Assembly (NCBI GenBank): GCA_030639305.1
Contig: DAOWCY010000030.1
Coordinates: forward strand, 1-47,010
Source: JAGLQA01 sp023135565
GTDB lineage: Bacteria; Acidobacteriota; Aminicenantia; UBA2199
Direction: 5' to 3'
Length of the DNA stretch: 47,010 nucleotides
Shown here: positions 31,866 to 40,762 of the stretch, one piece after another
Numbering within the stretch: the first letter of the stretch is position 1
Layout of the letters: each line of letters begins with the position of its first letter
Made by a program: the position numbers and the translations under genes
The notes under the pieces: generated by a model
Databases searched by the model: none
Seen by the model: the letters and a program-made list of their open reading frames with translations, nothing else
What the model was told of the DNA's origin: nothing

Positions 31866-34625
31866 TTATTTTTTTTGGGCTTTGCGGTATTGGGAGGGGG
31901 TCATACCGGCGTACTTTTTAAATACCCGGTTAAACGCCGCTTTGGTGTTAAAACCGACGTCAAAGGCTATAGCCAGGATACTGCGGGACGCTTCTTTGGG
32001 GTCCGCTAAACGGCGCTGCGCCTCCTCGATGCGGTAACTGTTTATCAAATCGAAAAAATTCTTCTGTAACTGCTCATTAATCACCTGGGACAACTGGTGA
32101 TAGGACACCGCCAGCTCCTCAGCCAGGGATTTTAAGGAAACATCTTCACGGAGGTACGCTTGCTCATATTCCAAAAGATGAATTAATTTTTTGGCGATCT
32201 CTGCCGCTTTTTTCTGGTCTAAGGTGGAAGTTTTATACTTCGGGGCGCTGCTTGCGCCGGGGCGAGTTTTTTTTCTTAACAAAAAGAAGACGATTCCGCC
32301 GCAAAGGATCAATAAAAGAAAAAGATAAACCGGTACGCCGGTAGGCGCTGAAAAAACAGGAAATGTCAATGAAGCGCCTGCTTCATTCCACAAACCGTCG
32401 CTGCTGCCGGCGGTAACTCGAAAAGTATATTCCCCTACAGGCAGGGACGCATATATAGCAGACCTTTTTTTACCGGGGGCTAAAGGTATCCACTCCCGGT
32501 CGAATCCTTCCAGCCGGTATTTAAATTTAACCCGCTCTAAAGCAGTAAAAGCGGCAGCGGTAAAATGGATTTCGATATTTTTGTTTTCTCTAAAGCGGGG
32601 CAGCTCCCCGGTAACAGGATAGGATTTGCCGTTTACCGAGATTTTTTCGATTATTACCGGGGGCGGCGGTAGTTTATCTATTTTTAGTTTAGCCGGGTAA
32701 ACCACCGAAGCTCCTTTGGGTGTGGCAAACCAGAATCCGCCGCCGCGGCTTTTTATGGCTGAGTTATTGCCCCAGGCGCTGCACCCGGCGCTTTTCAAAC
32801 CGTCGGAAATCCCGTACACCATACAGTTTACCCCGTGCCCGTGCCCGCTCTTGTGGCTTCCAGCTTCGAAAAACCGCTCGATATCTTTTTTACTCACCTG
32901 GAGAACGCCTATATCGCTGCTCATCCACAGGTATTCGTGTTCATCTTCCAATATTTGATATATATTATCGCTGCCCAAACCGGCTGTTTTAGCAAAAAAA
33001 TCGAGCTGCCCGGCTTTGAAACGCACCAGCCCCCGGCCTAAGGTGCCGAACCAAAAAATCCCGGCCCGGTCTTCATAGACTGCCAGGATAAAGACCCCTT
33101 CTAAGTACTTTTTGCTATTTTCAAAATTACCGCCGGGCAGGAAAACAACGCCTCCGGATGTGGCCACCCAGGTATTGTTTTTTTTATCGACGAACACATT
33201 AAGAATCACGTTGCTGGGCAGGCCGTCGCTGATGGTGTAGTGGTTCATATTGCCCCGGGAAAAACGGAATAACCCCCGGCCCATAGTGCCCACCCAGAGC
33301 CCTTCTTCAGCATCCCGCCGGATGACCTGGATAATGCTGCCGGACAGGGTTTCCCGGTTTGCGTAGGGTTCCAGGCCGTCCTTTTTCACATAAAAGATAC
33401 CGTCGCGGATGGTGCCTACCAGTACGTTTCCTGAGCCATCTTCGCCTAAAGTGCGGATGCGCAGGTCCAGGATATCTTTTTGAATGGGAAATTCGGTAAT
33501 GGCGCCCGTTTTACTAACATTTCGGAAGAGGCGGCCATAGTCCGTGCCGATCCAGACAGCGCCGTCGCTGCTTTCGTAAAGACAGGAGACGAAATGGCCC
33601 AGGCCGTTTTCGGTGGAATAGGTTTTAAAAACGCCCTCCCGCAGACGTTTTAGCGCCGAGCCGGTAGTGCCCACCCAGAGGCTTTTTTCTTTATCTTGCA
33701 GCAGGCAATTAATATAAAAATTCTTAAAGCAGGTTTCGATAATGGGATTCGGGCTGCTGCTTCCGGTAATGCGGTTAAGGCCGTTGACCGTACCCACCCA
33801 GATGCTGCCGCCGCTGTCTGCCATGATATGGTTTACCCGGTTATCGGACAGGCCGTCGCGGGTGGTAAAGACCCGCACACTGTTGTTTTTACAGCGGAAG
33901 AGTCCCATATTGGTGCCGATCCACAGGTGTTTATCTTTATCTTCATAGAGGGCGTGCATAGAATGGCGGCTGTCCATGCCTGCGATTTCTACCCTAACGA
34001 ACTTACCGTATTGGAATTTGAACAGGCCGTCAATCAGGGTTGAAACCCACAAAAAGCCGCGAGAATCTTCCAGCACCGCGGTAATAAATTTCCCCTTTAG
34101 ACCTTTGCTGCTGTCGAAAAGGGTGAAGATTTCTTTTTCCCGGCGGCTTAGAAAGTTATCGGCAGTGCCTACCCAGAGGCTGCCGTTCACGTCGCGGGTT
34201 ATTTTTGAAATACGTCCGCCCGGGAAGCCTTCTTTTGCCGAGAAGGTATGGAATTCTCCCTGGCGAAAGCGGGTTAAGCCTTTTTGGTGGCCGATCCACA
34301 GGGTATTTTTTTTGTTTGCGAAGAGAGTTGAGATGCGCAGATGTGTTGTTTCCGGGTTGTTATCTATATCGAGAAGTTCAAATTTTAGTCCATCGAAACG
34401 GACCAGTCCTTTATCTGTGCCGATCCACAGGAAGCCGTCTGTAGTTTGCGCCAGGGCGGTAATATTATCTGAAGGCAGGCCCGCGGAGATTTCCCACTGG
34501 TCGATCAGGAACCGGTCTAATGGTTTATCCGGGTCTAATGCCAGCAGCGGCGCGCCCGGGAAAAGTACCATAAACATTGTCCAGGCAAGTAAAATAACAA
34601 TCTTTTTATAAAGTCCCATATTCAT
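31866..34625 (-). CDS. Periplasmic propeller sensor fused to AraC-type HTH
   Basis: A 919-residue one-protein signalling system. After a signal anchor (about 5-30) come some 14 'two-component regulator propeller' repeats marked by LWIGTDKGLVRF, LWVGTMGRGLFRF and the like, which build two seven-bladed periplasmic propellers. A Y_Y_Y domain (from PPPVIIEKISVNG to the GEYTFRVTAGSSDGLW block) follows, then one membrane helix (PVYLFLLLILCGGIVFFLL), a linker and an AraC-type DNA-binding domain ending FNTKAAFNRVFKKYAGMTPS. Unlike hybrid two-component systems of this architecture there is no kinase or receiver, so the membrane protein itself would bind DNA. I start at ATG 34625 (34619 is also possible); the longer frame translates a repeat. 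Confidence 0.9.
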   Translation of the reverse strand: MNMGLYKKIVILLAWTMFMVLFPGAPLLALDPDKPLDRFLIDQWEISAGLPSDNITALAQTTDGFLWIGTDKGLVRFDGLKFELLDIDNNPETTHLRISTLFANKKNTLWIGHQKGLTRFRQGEFHTFSAKEGFPGGRISKITRDVNGSLWVGTADNFLSRREKEIFTLFDSSKGLKGKFITAVLEDSRGFLWVSTLIDGLFKFQYGKFVRVEIAGMDSRHSMHALYEDKDKHLWIGTNMGLFRCKNNSVRVFTTRDGLSDNRVNHIMADSGGSIWVGTVNGLNRITGSSSPNPIIETCFKNFYINCLLQDKEKSLWVGTTGSALKRLREGVFKTYSTENGLGHFVSCLYESSDGAVWIGTDYGRLFRNVSKTGAITEFPIQKDILDLRIRTLGEDGSGNVLVGTIRDGIFYVKKDGLEPYANRETLSGSIIQVIRRDAEEGLWVGTMGRGLFRFSRGNMNHYTISDGLPSNVILNVFVDKKNNTWVATSGGVVFLPGGNFENSKKYLEGVFILAVYEDRAGIFWFGTLGRGLVRFKAGQLDFFAKTAGLGSDNIYQILEDEHEYLWMSSDIGVLQVSKKDIERFFEAGSHKSGHGHGVNCMVYGISDGLKSAGCSAWGNNSAIKSRGGGFWFATPKGASVVYPAKLKIDKLPPPPVIIEKISVNGKSYPVTGELPRFRENKNIEIHFTAAAFTALERVKFKYRLEGFDREWIPLAPGKKRSAIYASLPVGEYTFRVTAGSSDGLWNEAGASLTFPVFSAPTGVPVYLFLLLILCGGIVFFLLRKKTRPGASSAPKYKTSTLDQKKAAEIAKKLIHLLEYEQAYLREDVSLKSLAEELAVSYHQLSQVINEQLQKNFFDLINSYRIEEAQRRLADPKEASRSILAIAFDVGFNTKAAFNRVFKKYAGMTPSQYRKAQKK

Positions 34626-35014
34626 ATCGCAGCCGCAAAGCGGCTTAACAGAAGTTTTGATCAAACTTTTTCAACCCCGTGGCACGGGGAGCCTATGAGG
34701 GGCGCTTCTCGATACGAAAAGCTTCTCGCTAAACAAAAGTTTTGATCAAACTTTTTCAAAGGTGCGGTATTCCGCTGGCCCCCGACGAAAAACTCAATGG
34801 GGGCGTCACCCGGCAGGGCCGCCGGAGGCATCCCGTCGGGGGGAAAAAAACCGTTTTTTTTTCGTACTTTTACAGGATAATATCATAAAAATTTTATCTT
34901 TTCAACGGCATTTCCCGTGGCGGCAAATACTAATGTCATGATGCCATAGGGTAATGTCGTGAGACATTCCTTCCCCTTCCACCTTCCTTCCAGCCTGTCC
35001 CCTTTTTTTCTACC
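34626..35014. repeat. Repeat-rich intergenic region
   Basis: Holds CCCCGTGGCACGGGG (34674-34688), two copies of AGTTTTGATCAAACTTTTTC, a diverged copy of the GC-rich repeat with GGCAGGGCCGCCGGAGGC (34813-34830), and a hairpin AATGTC-GTGA-GACATT at 34953-34968. No gene is supported. Confidence 0.6.
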
Positions 35015-35024
35015 GGCGGCCCTG

Positions 35025-35147
35025 CAATGCTGTTGCCTTAAGGCTTAGTGTGTTTTGCGAAGCCAATAATGGGGGGTTAGAGAGAGCTTCCCCCTGGCCC
35101 TCGGAGAGCCACCGGAGGTATCTTTTCTCCTTAAAGCAACAGTATTG
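35025..35147. mobile_element. MITE-like insertion with inverted ends
   Basis: A 123-base element with 19-base imperfect inverted ends: CAATGCTGTTGCCTTAAGG at the left, and at the right the complement of CAATACTGTTGCTTTAAGG (two mismatches). It is flanked by a perfect 10-base duplication, GGCGGCCCTG at 35015-35024 and 35148-35157. Removing the element and one copy restores the standard intergenic repeat ...GGCGGCCCTGCCGGGGGCTAAAC. It has no ORF and would need a transposase supplied elsewhere. Confidence 0.7.
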
Positions 35148-35220
35148 GGCGGCCCTGCCGGGGGCTAAACTTTTGAAAAAGTTTAATCAAAACTTCTTAT
35201 AATTTAGAATCAAAAGCGTT
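35148..35220 (-). repeat. GC-rich intergenic repeat, inverted copy
   Basis: GGCGGCCCTGCCGGGGGC, TAAACTTTTGAAAAAGTTTA, then AATCAAAAGCG. It is the same unit as the array at 43906-44310 on the opposite strand, and the host site of the MITE-like insertion. Confidence 0.75.
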
Positions 35221-35264
35221 CCCTGCCGCGAAGCGGCTTAGAGGGTGGGTGCGCCGCACCCCGG

Positions 35265-36554
35265 TTAACGTTTCACGATGCGGAAACCGGTGTCGATAGC
35301 CTTATAACCGGCATCCCGGGATTCCCTTTTGGCTGAACGGATACCGGAGGCGCTGCTATTATAAGAACCCCCACGGACCACGTAAGAAGTCCCTGTGGTT
35401 GGCCCGGTTGGATTGCTGGCCGGTGAGACCGAATAGTATGTGCCGCTGTAGCGGTCACGGCACCACTCCGCTGCATTGCCTGCCATGTCCTGGACGCCGT
35501 AAGGTGACGCCCCGGCAGGGAACCGGCCTCCGTAATATGTTTTCCAAGCATTTCCCCCATATAACGCCAGGGTGTCGTCAGGCGGTTCGTTGCCCCAGGG
35601 ATAACGGTATTGAAAATCGCCGCGGGCGGCTTTCTCCCACTGGGCTTCCGTGGGCAGGTCGATTTTTTCCCCGCTTACCAAAGATAGCCATTGGCAGAAA
35701 GCGGCGGCATCGCCCCGGGAGATCGAATATACGGCACGCTCACTTATACCGACACTCCCCCCAGGCCCGTCAGGAAAGAATCTACCCGTGGCATTGCAAA
35801 AGGCATAATATTCCTGGCGATTTATTTCATATTTAGAAATATAGTATTCGTCTAAGTAGACTTTATGAACCGGCTGTTCGTCAGCGTCGCCTTCGTTGAA
35901 ATTATCGCCCATCAAAAATTCACCGGCGGGTATCCGCACCCACTCGATCGACGGCGGGTCGGTGCTTCTTTTGCTCTGTTTCTGGGTCAGCAGCAGCACC
36001 GCCGCGGTGCCGATTATTACCACAGCCCCTACAGCGATGAGCCAGGGGAAATTTTTCTTCTTTTTTTCTTTTTCTTTTTGCGCGATACTTTTGCGCGGGG
36101 CTTGCACTACATTTTTTCTCATTATTTCGGTGACTGCGGTGGGCTTTTTAAATTGAAAAAACGATTCCTCTACAAAAACTTTCCGGTAAGCAGTTAGTGA
36201 AGCCGTATCCACCTGGTCCAGCCGCGGTTCTCTGACGATTAAGCCTTCATCCAGCATCTGCTTTAGTTTTAGGAAAGTTTCCCTGGCAGCATCTAACCGG
36301 CCTGATTTTTCAAAACCGGCGCCTATCAGCAGGTAAGCCTTTGCCTTGAGTTCAGAGTCGATTGTTTCGTTTATACTCAGCAGCAGTTCGCCCTTTTCCA
36401 CCGCCGCTTTATAGGCGCCGTGGCTGTAGGCTTCCAGGCCGGCTTTAAAAAGGTTTTTGACGTTGTCGCCATGGGCGTATGGCCCGTAGAGCAGCAGGAA
36501 AGCCAGCAGCAGCGCAAAAAATTTCGAGATTAGCAATTTGTTAATTTTAGACAT
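35265..36554 (-). CDS. TPR/SUMF1-domain membrane protein without catalytic cysteines
   Basis: A 429-residue protein. It has an N-terminal signal anchor, a helical TPR-like periplasmic part (about 30-140, LFKAGLEAYSHGAYKAAVEK), a Lys-rich stretch, a second membrane helix (about 169-191), and a formylglycine-generating-enzyme-type domain from about 205: WVRIPAGEFLMGD, LPTEAQWEKAARG, GNAAEWCRDRY, VVRGGSYNSSASGIR and a final GFRIVKR. In true sulfatase-modifying enzymes paired cysteines near the C-terminal Arg-rich motif do the chemistry; here that stretch holds none, so it is likely a binding or non-oxidising member. It appears monocistronic, under TGGTATAAT. Confidence 0.88.
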   Translation of the reverse strand: MSKINKLLISKFFALLLAFLLLYGPYAHGDNVKNLFKAGLEAYSHGAYKAAVEKGELLLSINETIDSELKAKAYLLIGAGFEKSGRLDAARETFLKLKQMLDEGLIVREPRLDQVDTASLTAYRKVFVEESFFQFKKPTAVTEIMRKNVVQAPRKSIAQKEKEKKKKNFPWLIAVGAVVIIGTAAVLLLTQKQSKRSTDPPSIEWVRIPAGEFLMGDNFNEGDADEQPVHKVYLDEYYISKYEINRQEYYAFCNATGRFFPDGPGGSVGISERAVYSISRGDAAAFCQWLSLVSGEKIDLPTEAQWEKAARGDFQYRYPWGNEPPDDTLALYGGNAWKTYYGGRFPAGASPYGVQDMAGNAAEWCRDRYSGTYYSVSPASNPTGPTTGTSYVVRGGSYNSSASGIRSAKRESRDAGYKAIDTGFRIVKR

Positions 36555-36587
36555 TTATAACTCCGTGAGTTTTTTTGGTGTGCCCGG

Positions 36588-36596
36588 ATTATACCA
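36588..36596 (-). promoter_or_regulatory. Extended -10 promoter
   Basis: TGGTATAAT on the minus strand, 33 bases before the SUMF1-domain gene. No convincing -35 box is visible. Confidence 0.45.
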
Positions 36597-36666
36597 TAAT
36601 ACCATTACATGTATACGGATACAGCTTAACAAAACGGATATTATTTTAGGGACTAAGGGAATCTAT

Positions 36667-37641
36667 TTATGAGTAATAGTCTTCCAGAATCCGGTTTTTT
36701 GTTTTAGCAATTTCGACTGCAATTTTCCTTACTTCTCTCTTTATCTGTTTTTTCTCTAATATACTTAAATCATTAATATAGATACGTTCAAAAATTTTAT
36801 TTTTCCAACTTTCATGATCGCCGTGGAGCACGGCAGGCAAAACCTCTGCTTCCGTTAAAATGAAGAAATACCTCTTATAATTCTCCAATCCTGTTTCTTC
36901 CGTCCAATCCGCAAACTTCGCTATCTCGAAATTACACCAATTGGTTTTATCTTTTTCATATTTAAAGGTCGCCATTTCTACCAGTTGAACAAAAGCAAAT
37001 ACAGATGTACAATATTTAATGATTTCATCTTCGAGGACATCGCCGCATTTTAGCTCGTCCTTGTCGAAAAAACCTTCTAAATTGTTCTGCTTTAAGTAAT
37101 GAACAATGATATGGGGGACACAGTTGGTTTTGTCCTTATTCTCTTTATAGAAATCCTTGCCCAATACCGCCGGGATAATTTCTTTGAAATCATCATTGGT
37201 ATCGTGCAGGTTTCGATTGGTGTAAGAAAGAAAATAATCTTTCCAATGAGCAAGCATGTGAAAAACAGTATCGAAACGGTCTTTTTGCTTTTTATTCCAT
37301 CTCTTATATATACCCCTTTTTATCAGTTTAGTTAACAGGGTAAAATCTTCTTCGTTATAGGATTGTTCGTTTTTTTCTCCTGTTTGATTATGGAGCAAAA
37401 AGATACATCCATTCACCTCTGGGACACCTTTTTTTCCCTTTATCGCGCCATCCAAAGTGTCCCTGAGTTTCTTTAATTTTGCCAAGAAAAGATTAATCTC
37501 TATATCAGAGGCAGCATGTCGATAATTGCTTGCTCCCAATGCGTTTTTTATGATTGCTCCGTTCTCGTTTTTGATTTCGGTGACGCTGTGGTCAGCCAGG
37601 ATATCGATCAATTTTTCTTTTATTTCCTCTTTATTCGGCAT
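36667..37641 (-). CDS. TIR-domain protein
   Basis: A 324-residue cytoplasmic protein. Residues 1-130 are helical and unassigned. From about 132 it follows a TIR domain: first strand KDYFLSYTNRN, then GFFDKDELKCGDVLEDEII (the usual 'D...L..G......I' block), strand SVFAFVQLVEM, and NWCNFEIAKF, whose E239 sits where catalytic Glu lies in NAD-cleaving TIR proteins. So it may be an NADase effector or make a cyclic ADP-ribose signal. It begins 2 bases after the stop of the membrane ATPase gene, which suggests a sensor-effector pair like Thoeris or Septu in logic though not in parts. The TIR call rests on motif order and is fairly strong; the enzymatic role is inference. Confidence 0.75.
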   Translation of the reverse strand: MPNKEEIKEKLIDILADHSVTEIKNENGAIIKNALGASNYRHAASDIEINLFLAKLKKLRDTLDGAIKGKKGVPEVNGCIFLLHNQTGEKNEQSYNEEDFTLLTKLIKRGIYKRWNKKQKDRFDTVFHMLAHWKDYFLSYTNRNLHDTNDDFKEIIPAVLGKDFYKENKDKTNCVPHIIVHYLKQNNLEGFFDKDELKCGDVLEDEIIKYCTSVFAFVQLVEMATFKYEKDKTNWCNFEIAKFADWTEETGLENYKRYFFILTEAEVLPAVLHGDHESWKNKIFERIYINDLSILEKKQIKREVRKIAVEIAKTKNRILEDYYS

Positions 37642-37643
37642 GT

Positions 37644-39404
37644 TTATTTAATATCCCGGGTGCCCTTTTGGCCCCCATTCTCTAAATCCCTGATCTTCTT
37701 CTTTAGCTTCCTGTTTTCCAGCAGTAAGTTGGTTTTTTCCATCTGCTTGTGATACAGTGCTTCTGCCTTTTCTACGTAGTAGTTATCATCATAAAGCTGC
37801 TCCAATTCGCTTTCCTCTTTTTTAGAGAGAGCTTTCTTCCTTTGTTTTGCCTCTAAATACTTAATCTTTTCCTCGATCTCATTTTTAAAGAAAGACATGG
37901 CCAGGTATTTCAAATAGAGTTCATCCTTTTCTTCGATTTCAAAGACTTGCCCGTATAATTTTTTTGTTTCATAACCGATAAAGTCGTGATCGAATACCTG
38001 GACGCCGAAGCCCTTTTCTTCTTTTCTCAATACTGCGACTTCTCCCTCTTTGCATCCTGCCACCACCAGGGGACTGTGGGCCGCGGCAAAAAATTGCACG
38101 TTGGGAAAATTCTCCCTCAGCAGCCGGATGATTTTTTGCTGCCAGGCCGGGTGCAGGTGGGCATCCAATTCGTCTATAACGACGATAGCCGGCTGCTTGA
38201 GCAGTTCATCCCCGTCAAAACGGGGGTAAAGAGCTTTTAAGTATTCATAGATTAATCCGAAGATGGCCAGGACTGAAAGTGTGCCCTGGGAAGCCTGCTG
38301 CAGCGGCAGAGCTTTATCGTTACCTTCGGTTAACACATCGATTTTGAAGCGCGCCCTGCCGATGGGTTCTATCTTGTGAAATTTAAATCCGTCTTCCGAT
38401 AGTTCGCCGATAACTTTGTGTAATAGCCTGAAAATAGGCAGATCGAAGCTTTTTCCCGCATCCAGGTAATTAATACAGAGTTGATAGATAAAGTTTTTTA
38501 CCAGTTCATCCAGGGACTTTTGATAAAGGAAGTGATAAGCGCCGTGGTGTTTTAAATCGGCTTCGTCATCTTCAGCAGGACCGAATTCCGATTTCGATTT
38601 ATCTACGAAGCGCATTGCCGGGATTGCCAACACCGGCACTTTGCCTATGGATTCCTCGAATAGTATTTTCCCGCGAATAATAGATTCGCTTTTATTATCC
38701 CGGTCTAATTTAAGTTCAGCATGGGGATTGTTTCGACTGTATTTGAAAAAATCACCGGAAACATCATCGTTTTTTTGCAGCAGGAAAACCAACAGCCGCA
38801 GCAAATAGCTTTTTCCGAAGCCATTTTTGCCCAATAATACATTCATCCGCGGCTGGAATATCCATTCGAGATCGGCGAAGAAATATAGGTCTTGAAGTTC
38901 GAGTTGGCTCAAAGTGATTTTTTTGGATAGGTTGTTCTCGTATTCTTTTTCTCCCGATATTTTTAATAATTGGTCATAAAGTTCTTTTGCTTTTTCTTTT
39001 TCGCCTAATTTTTCATAAATCGATTTAAGCTTTTCTATTGCATCGACATTTCCCGGTTGTTTGTTCACCAATTTCAGATAATTTTTTTCCGCCTTCTCTA
39101 AGCCTTCTTTATCCAGGTAATCTATATCGATTTTCTTAAACTTATCTCTTCTTATTTTTATAAATGCGATAGTCGAGATAACGAAGAAAACAAAGATAAC
39201 AAAAGAAATTGCCGTCAGGGTAGCAGAAATATAAACTGCTTTTTCCATAGAAAGTGCCACCCAAATAGATATAACTGAAGCAATCGATCCAATGATTGAA
39301 AAAATAAGTGGCAACAATTCTATAGAAAACTTAGAAAATGATCGTTTTGCACCCCCACTCTTTCCCGGTTTTTCATTTGGTTTCGATATAGATGTATCAG
39401 TCAT
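37644..39404 (-). CDS. Membrane-anchored OLD/PtuA-like ATPase
   Basis: A 586-residue protein. It has two membrane helices (about 28-52 and 57-84), a TPR-like segment (about 95-150, KAEKNYLKLVNKQPGNVDAI) and an SMC/ABC-class ATPase: Walker A GKNGFGKS (192-199), signature-like ASQGTLS (371-377), Walker B IVVIDELDAHLHP (407-419) and H443 in AAHSP. A Lys/Glu-rich coiled coil ends the protein; there is no TOPRIM nuclease domain. ATPases of this class serve as sensors in anti-phage modules such as Septu, Gabija and PARIS. I start at ATG 39404; the frame runs to 39557 but that extension passes AT-rich leader DNA. It heads a two-gene unit with the TIR protein. Confidence 0.85.
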   Translation of the reverse strand: MTDTSISKPNEKPGKSGGAKRSFSKFSIELLPLIFSIIGSIASVISIWVALSMEKAVYISATLTAISFVIFVFFVISTIAFIKIRRDKFKKIDIDYLDKEGLEKAEKNYLKLVNKQPGNVDAIEKLKSIYEKLGEKEKAKELYDQLLKISGEKEYENNLSKKITLSQLELQDLYFFADLEWIFQPRMNVLLGKNGFGKSYLLRLLVFLLQKNDDVSGDFFKYSRNNPHAELKLDRDNKSESIIRGKILFEESIGKVPVLAIPAMRFVDKSKSEFGPAEDDEADLKHHGAYHFLYQKSLDELVKNFIYQLCINYLDAGKSFDLPIFRLLHKVIGELSEDGFKFHKIEPIGRARFKIDVLTEGNDKALPLQQASQGTLSVLAIFGLIYEYLKALYPRFDGDELLKQPAIVVIDELDAHLHPAWQQKIIRLLRENFPNVQFFAAAHSPLVVAGCKEGEVAVLRKEEKGFGVQVFDHDFIGYETKKLYGQVFEIEEKDELYLKYLAMSFFKNEIEEKIKYLEAKQRKKALSKKEESELEQLYDDNYYVEKAEALYHKQMEKTNLLLENRKLKKKIRDLENGGQKGTRDIK

Positions 39405-39566
39405 TTTTGCCTGTTCACAATATTTACATTCAAAGTACCAATTTTTATCATAGTTATATTTTATAAGATATAGCAAAATATGTAAAGAGAAAAGTCGAAA
39501 TTTTAGTTTTTTTCTCTCACCTGGCCCGAAAAAAACGACCGGAAACTTTTGAAACAAAACACCACA

Positions 39567-39575
39567 TGGTATAAT
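39567..39575 (+). promoter_or_regulatory. Extended -10 promoter
   Basis: TGGTATAAT 26 bases before the DUF3810 start codon, with TTTTGA 17 bases further upstream as a weak -35 box. The space 39405-39601 separates divergent genes. Confidence 0.45.
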
Positions 39576-39601
39576 AAAAGGTTAGCGTTTCTTTCGGCAG
39601 C

Positions 39602-40762
39602 ATGATGAAAAACGAAACAAAAAAAATTATAAGCTCTTCTAAAACTAAAATAATCCTGATCGGCCTGGGAATTTTCGCACTCCTGCTGCGCTTCCTCTTC
39701 AGCCTGAACCCCCAGCTAACCGAAAACATCTATTCCAAAGGAATTTTCCAGGTTGTGCGCTTCTTTTTGGATTATACTTTCGGACTGCTCCCTTTTCCAG
39801 TTATTTACCCGGCAGCGGGTCTTTTTGTACTTTTCCTGCTCTGCAAAATCATAAAAAAGACGACGGCGCAGACGGTCCTTAACCCCTCCCCACGTGGTGG
39901 GGCCTGGCGGATGCGGCTGCTTAAATCTGTATTAACTTTGGGCGCTTTTTTCGGGGCGCTGGTCTTCTTTTTTTATTTCCTGTGGGGCTTTAATTACCAA
40001 CGCCTGCCTATCGAAACCCATCTCGATATAAAACCCGTGCCTTTAGATATTACAGCCATCAGGAAAGAAGCCGGAAAAGCTTTCCAGGCCACCTCCGCTG
40101 CCCGGCAGGAAATCCGGGGAGCAGGGCAAGCGGCGTTAGGTCCCGGCTCCCTGCCGAAGAACTTAGAAAACAAAATCCGCGGCAGCCTGAAAAAAGTGCT
40201 GGAATCCATGACCTACCCAACCCCGGGCCGGGTGCGGGCGCGAAAGTTCAAACCCGCCGGGCTGTTGATGAGTTTCGCGGTCAGCGGCGTCTATTTCCCA
40301 TACACCGGGGCGGGCTATATCCCGGCAGACATTACGGTTTCGGAAATACCTTTCTGTATGGCTCACGAAATGGCCCATGGCTTCGGTTTCGCCGAAGAAG
40401 GGACTGCCAATTTCCTGGCTTACCTTGCTTGCATAACGGCGGACGATCCGCTGATCAGGTATTCGGGCCGGTTGGAATACTTTTTTCATATATCCGCCGA
40501 ACTGTACCGCGCTGCCGCCGGGGAATATAGAGACCTTATAAAAAAACTACCGCCGGGCATCCAGGCGGATAGAAGAGCGATTTATCGAAATTGGGCGCAG
40601 TACCGCGGCTGGCTGATGAAAGTAGGAGAAAAAGTCAATGACGCCTACTTGAAAAGCCAGGGCATCCGGGAAGGAATAAAGAGTTATAACCGCTTGATCG
40701 TATTAATAGCAGCTTTTCGAGCATCTGCCTCCGGCGGGGGTGCGGCGCACCCAACCTATTAG
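39602..40762 (+). CDS. DUF3810 membrane protein, putative metallopeptidase
   Basis: A 386-residue inner-membrane protein with three N-terminal membrane segments (about 17-36, 58-82 and 116-136) and a DUF3810 domain. Diagnostic blocks are WGFNYQRLPIE, SGVYFPYTGAGYIPADI and the zinc-type motif HEMAHGFGFAEEGTANFLAY (HExxH plus downstream Glu), followed by YSGRLEYFF. The family is assumed to be a membrane-bound peptidase; no substrate is known. Two parts look repeat-derived: NPSPRGGAW near residue 98, coded over the palindrome CCCCACGTGGTGGGG (39888-39902), and the last residues SASGGGAAHPTY, coded by the start of the downstream repeat block. Confidence 0.85.
   Translation: MMKNETKKIISSSKTKIILIGLGIFALLLRFLFSLNPQLTENIYSKGIFQVVRFFLDYTFGLLPFPVIYPAAGLFVLFLLCKIIKKTTAQTVLNPSPRGGAWRMRLLKSVLTLGAFFGALVFFFYFLWGFNYQRLPIETHLDIKPVPLDITAIRKEAGKAFQATSAARQEIRGAGQAALGPGSLPKNLENKIRGSLKKVLESMTYPTPGRVRARKFKPAGLLMSFAVSGVYFPYTGAGYIPADITVSEIPFCMAHEMAHGFGFAEEGTANFLAYLACITADDPLIRYSGRLEYFFHISAELYRAAAGEYRDLIKKLPPGIQADRRAIYRNWAQYRGWLMKVGEKVNDAYLKSQGIREGIKSYNRLIVLIAAFRASASGGGAAHPTY

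Noticed and set aside
39405..39557. N-terminal extension of the membrane ATPase
   Set aside because: The 51 extra residues come from AT-rich leader DNA and do not fit the family; ATG 39404 begins the natural cytoplasmic tail before the first membrane helix.
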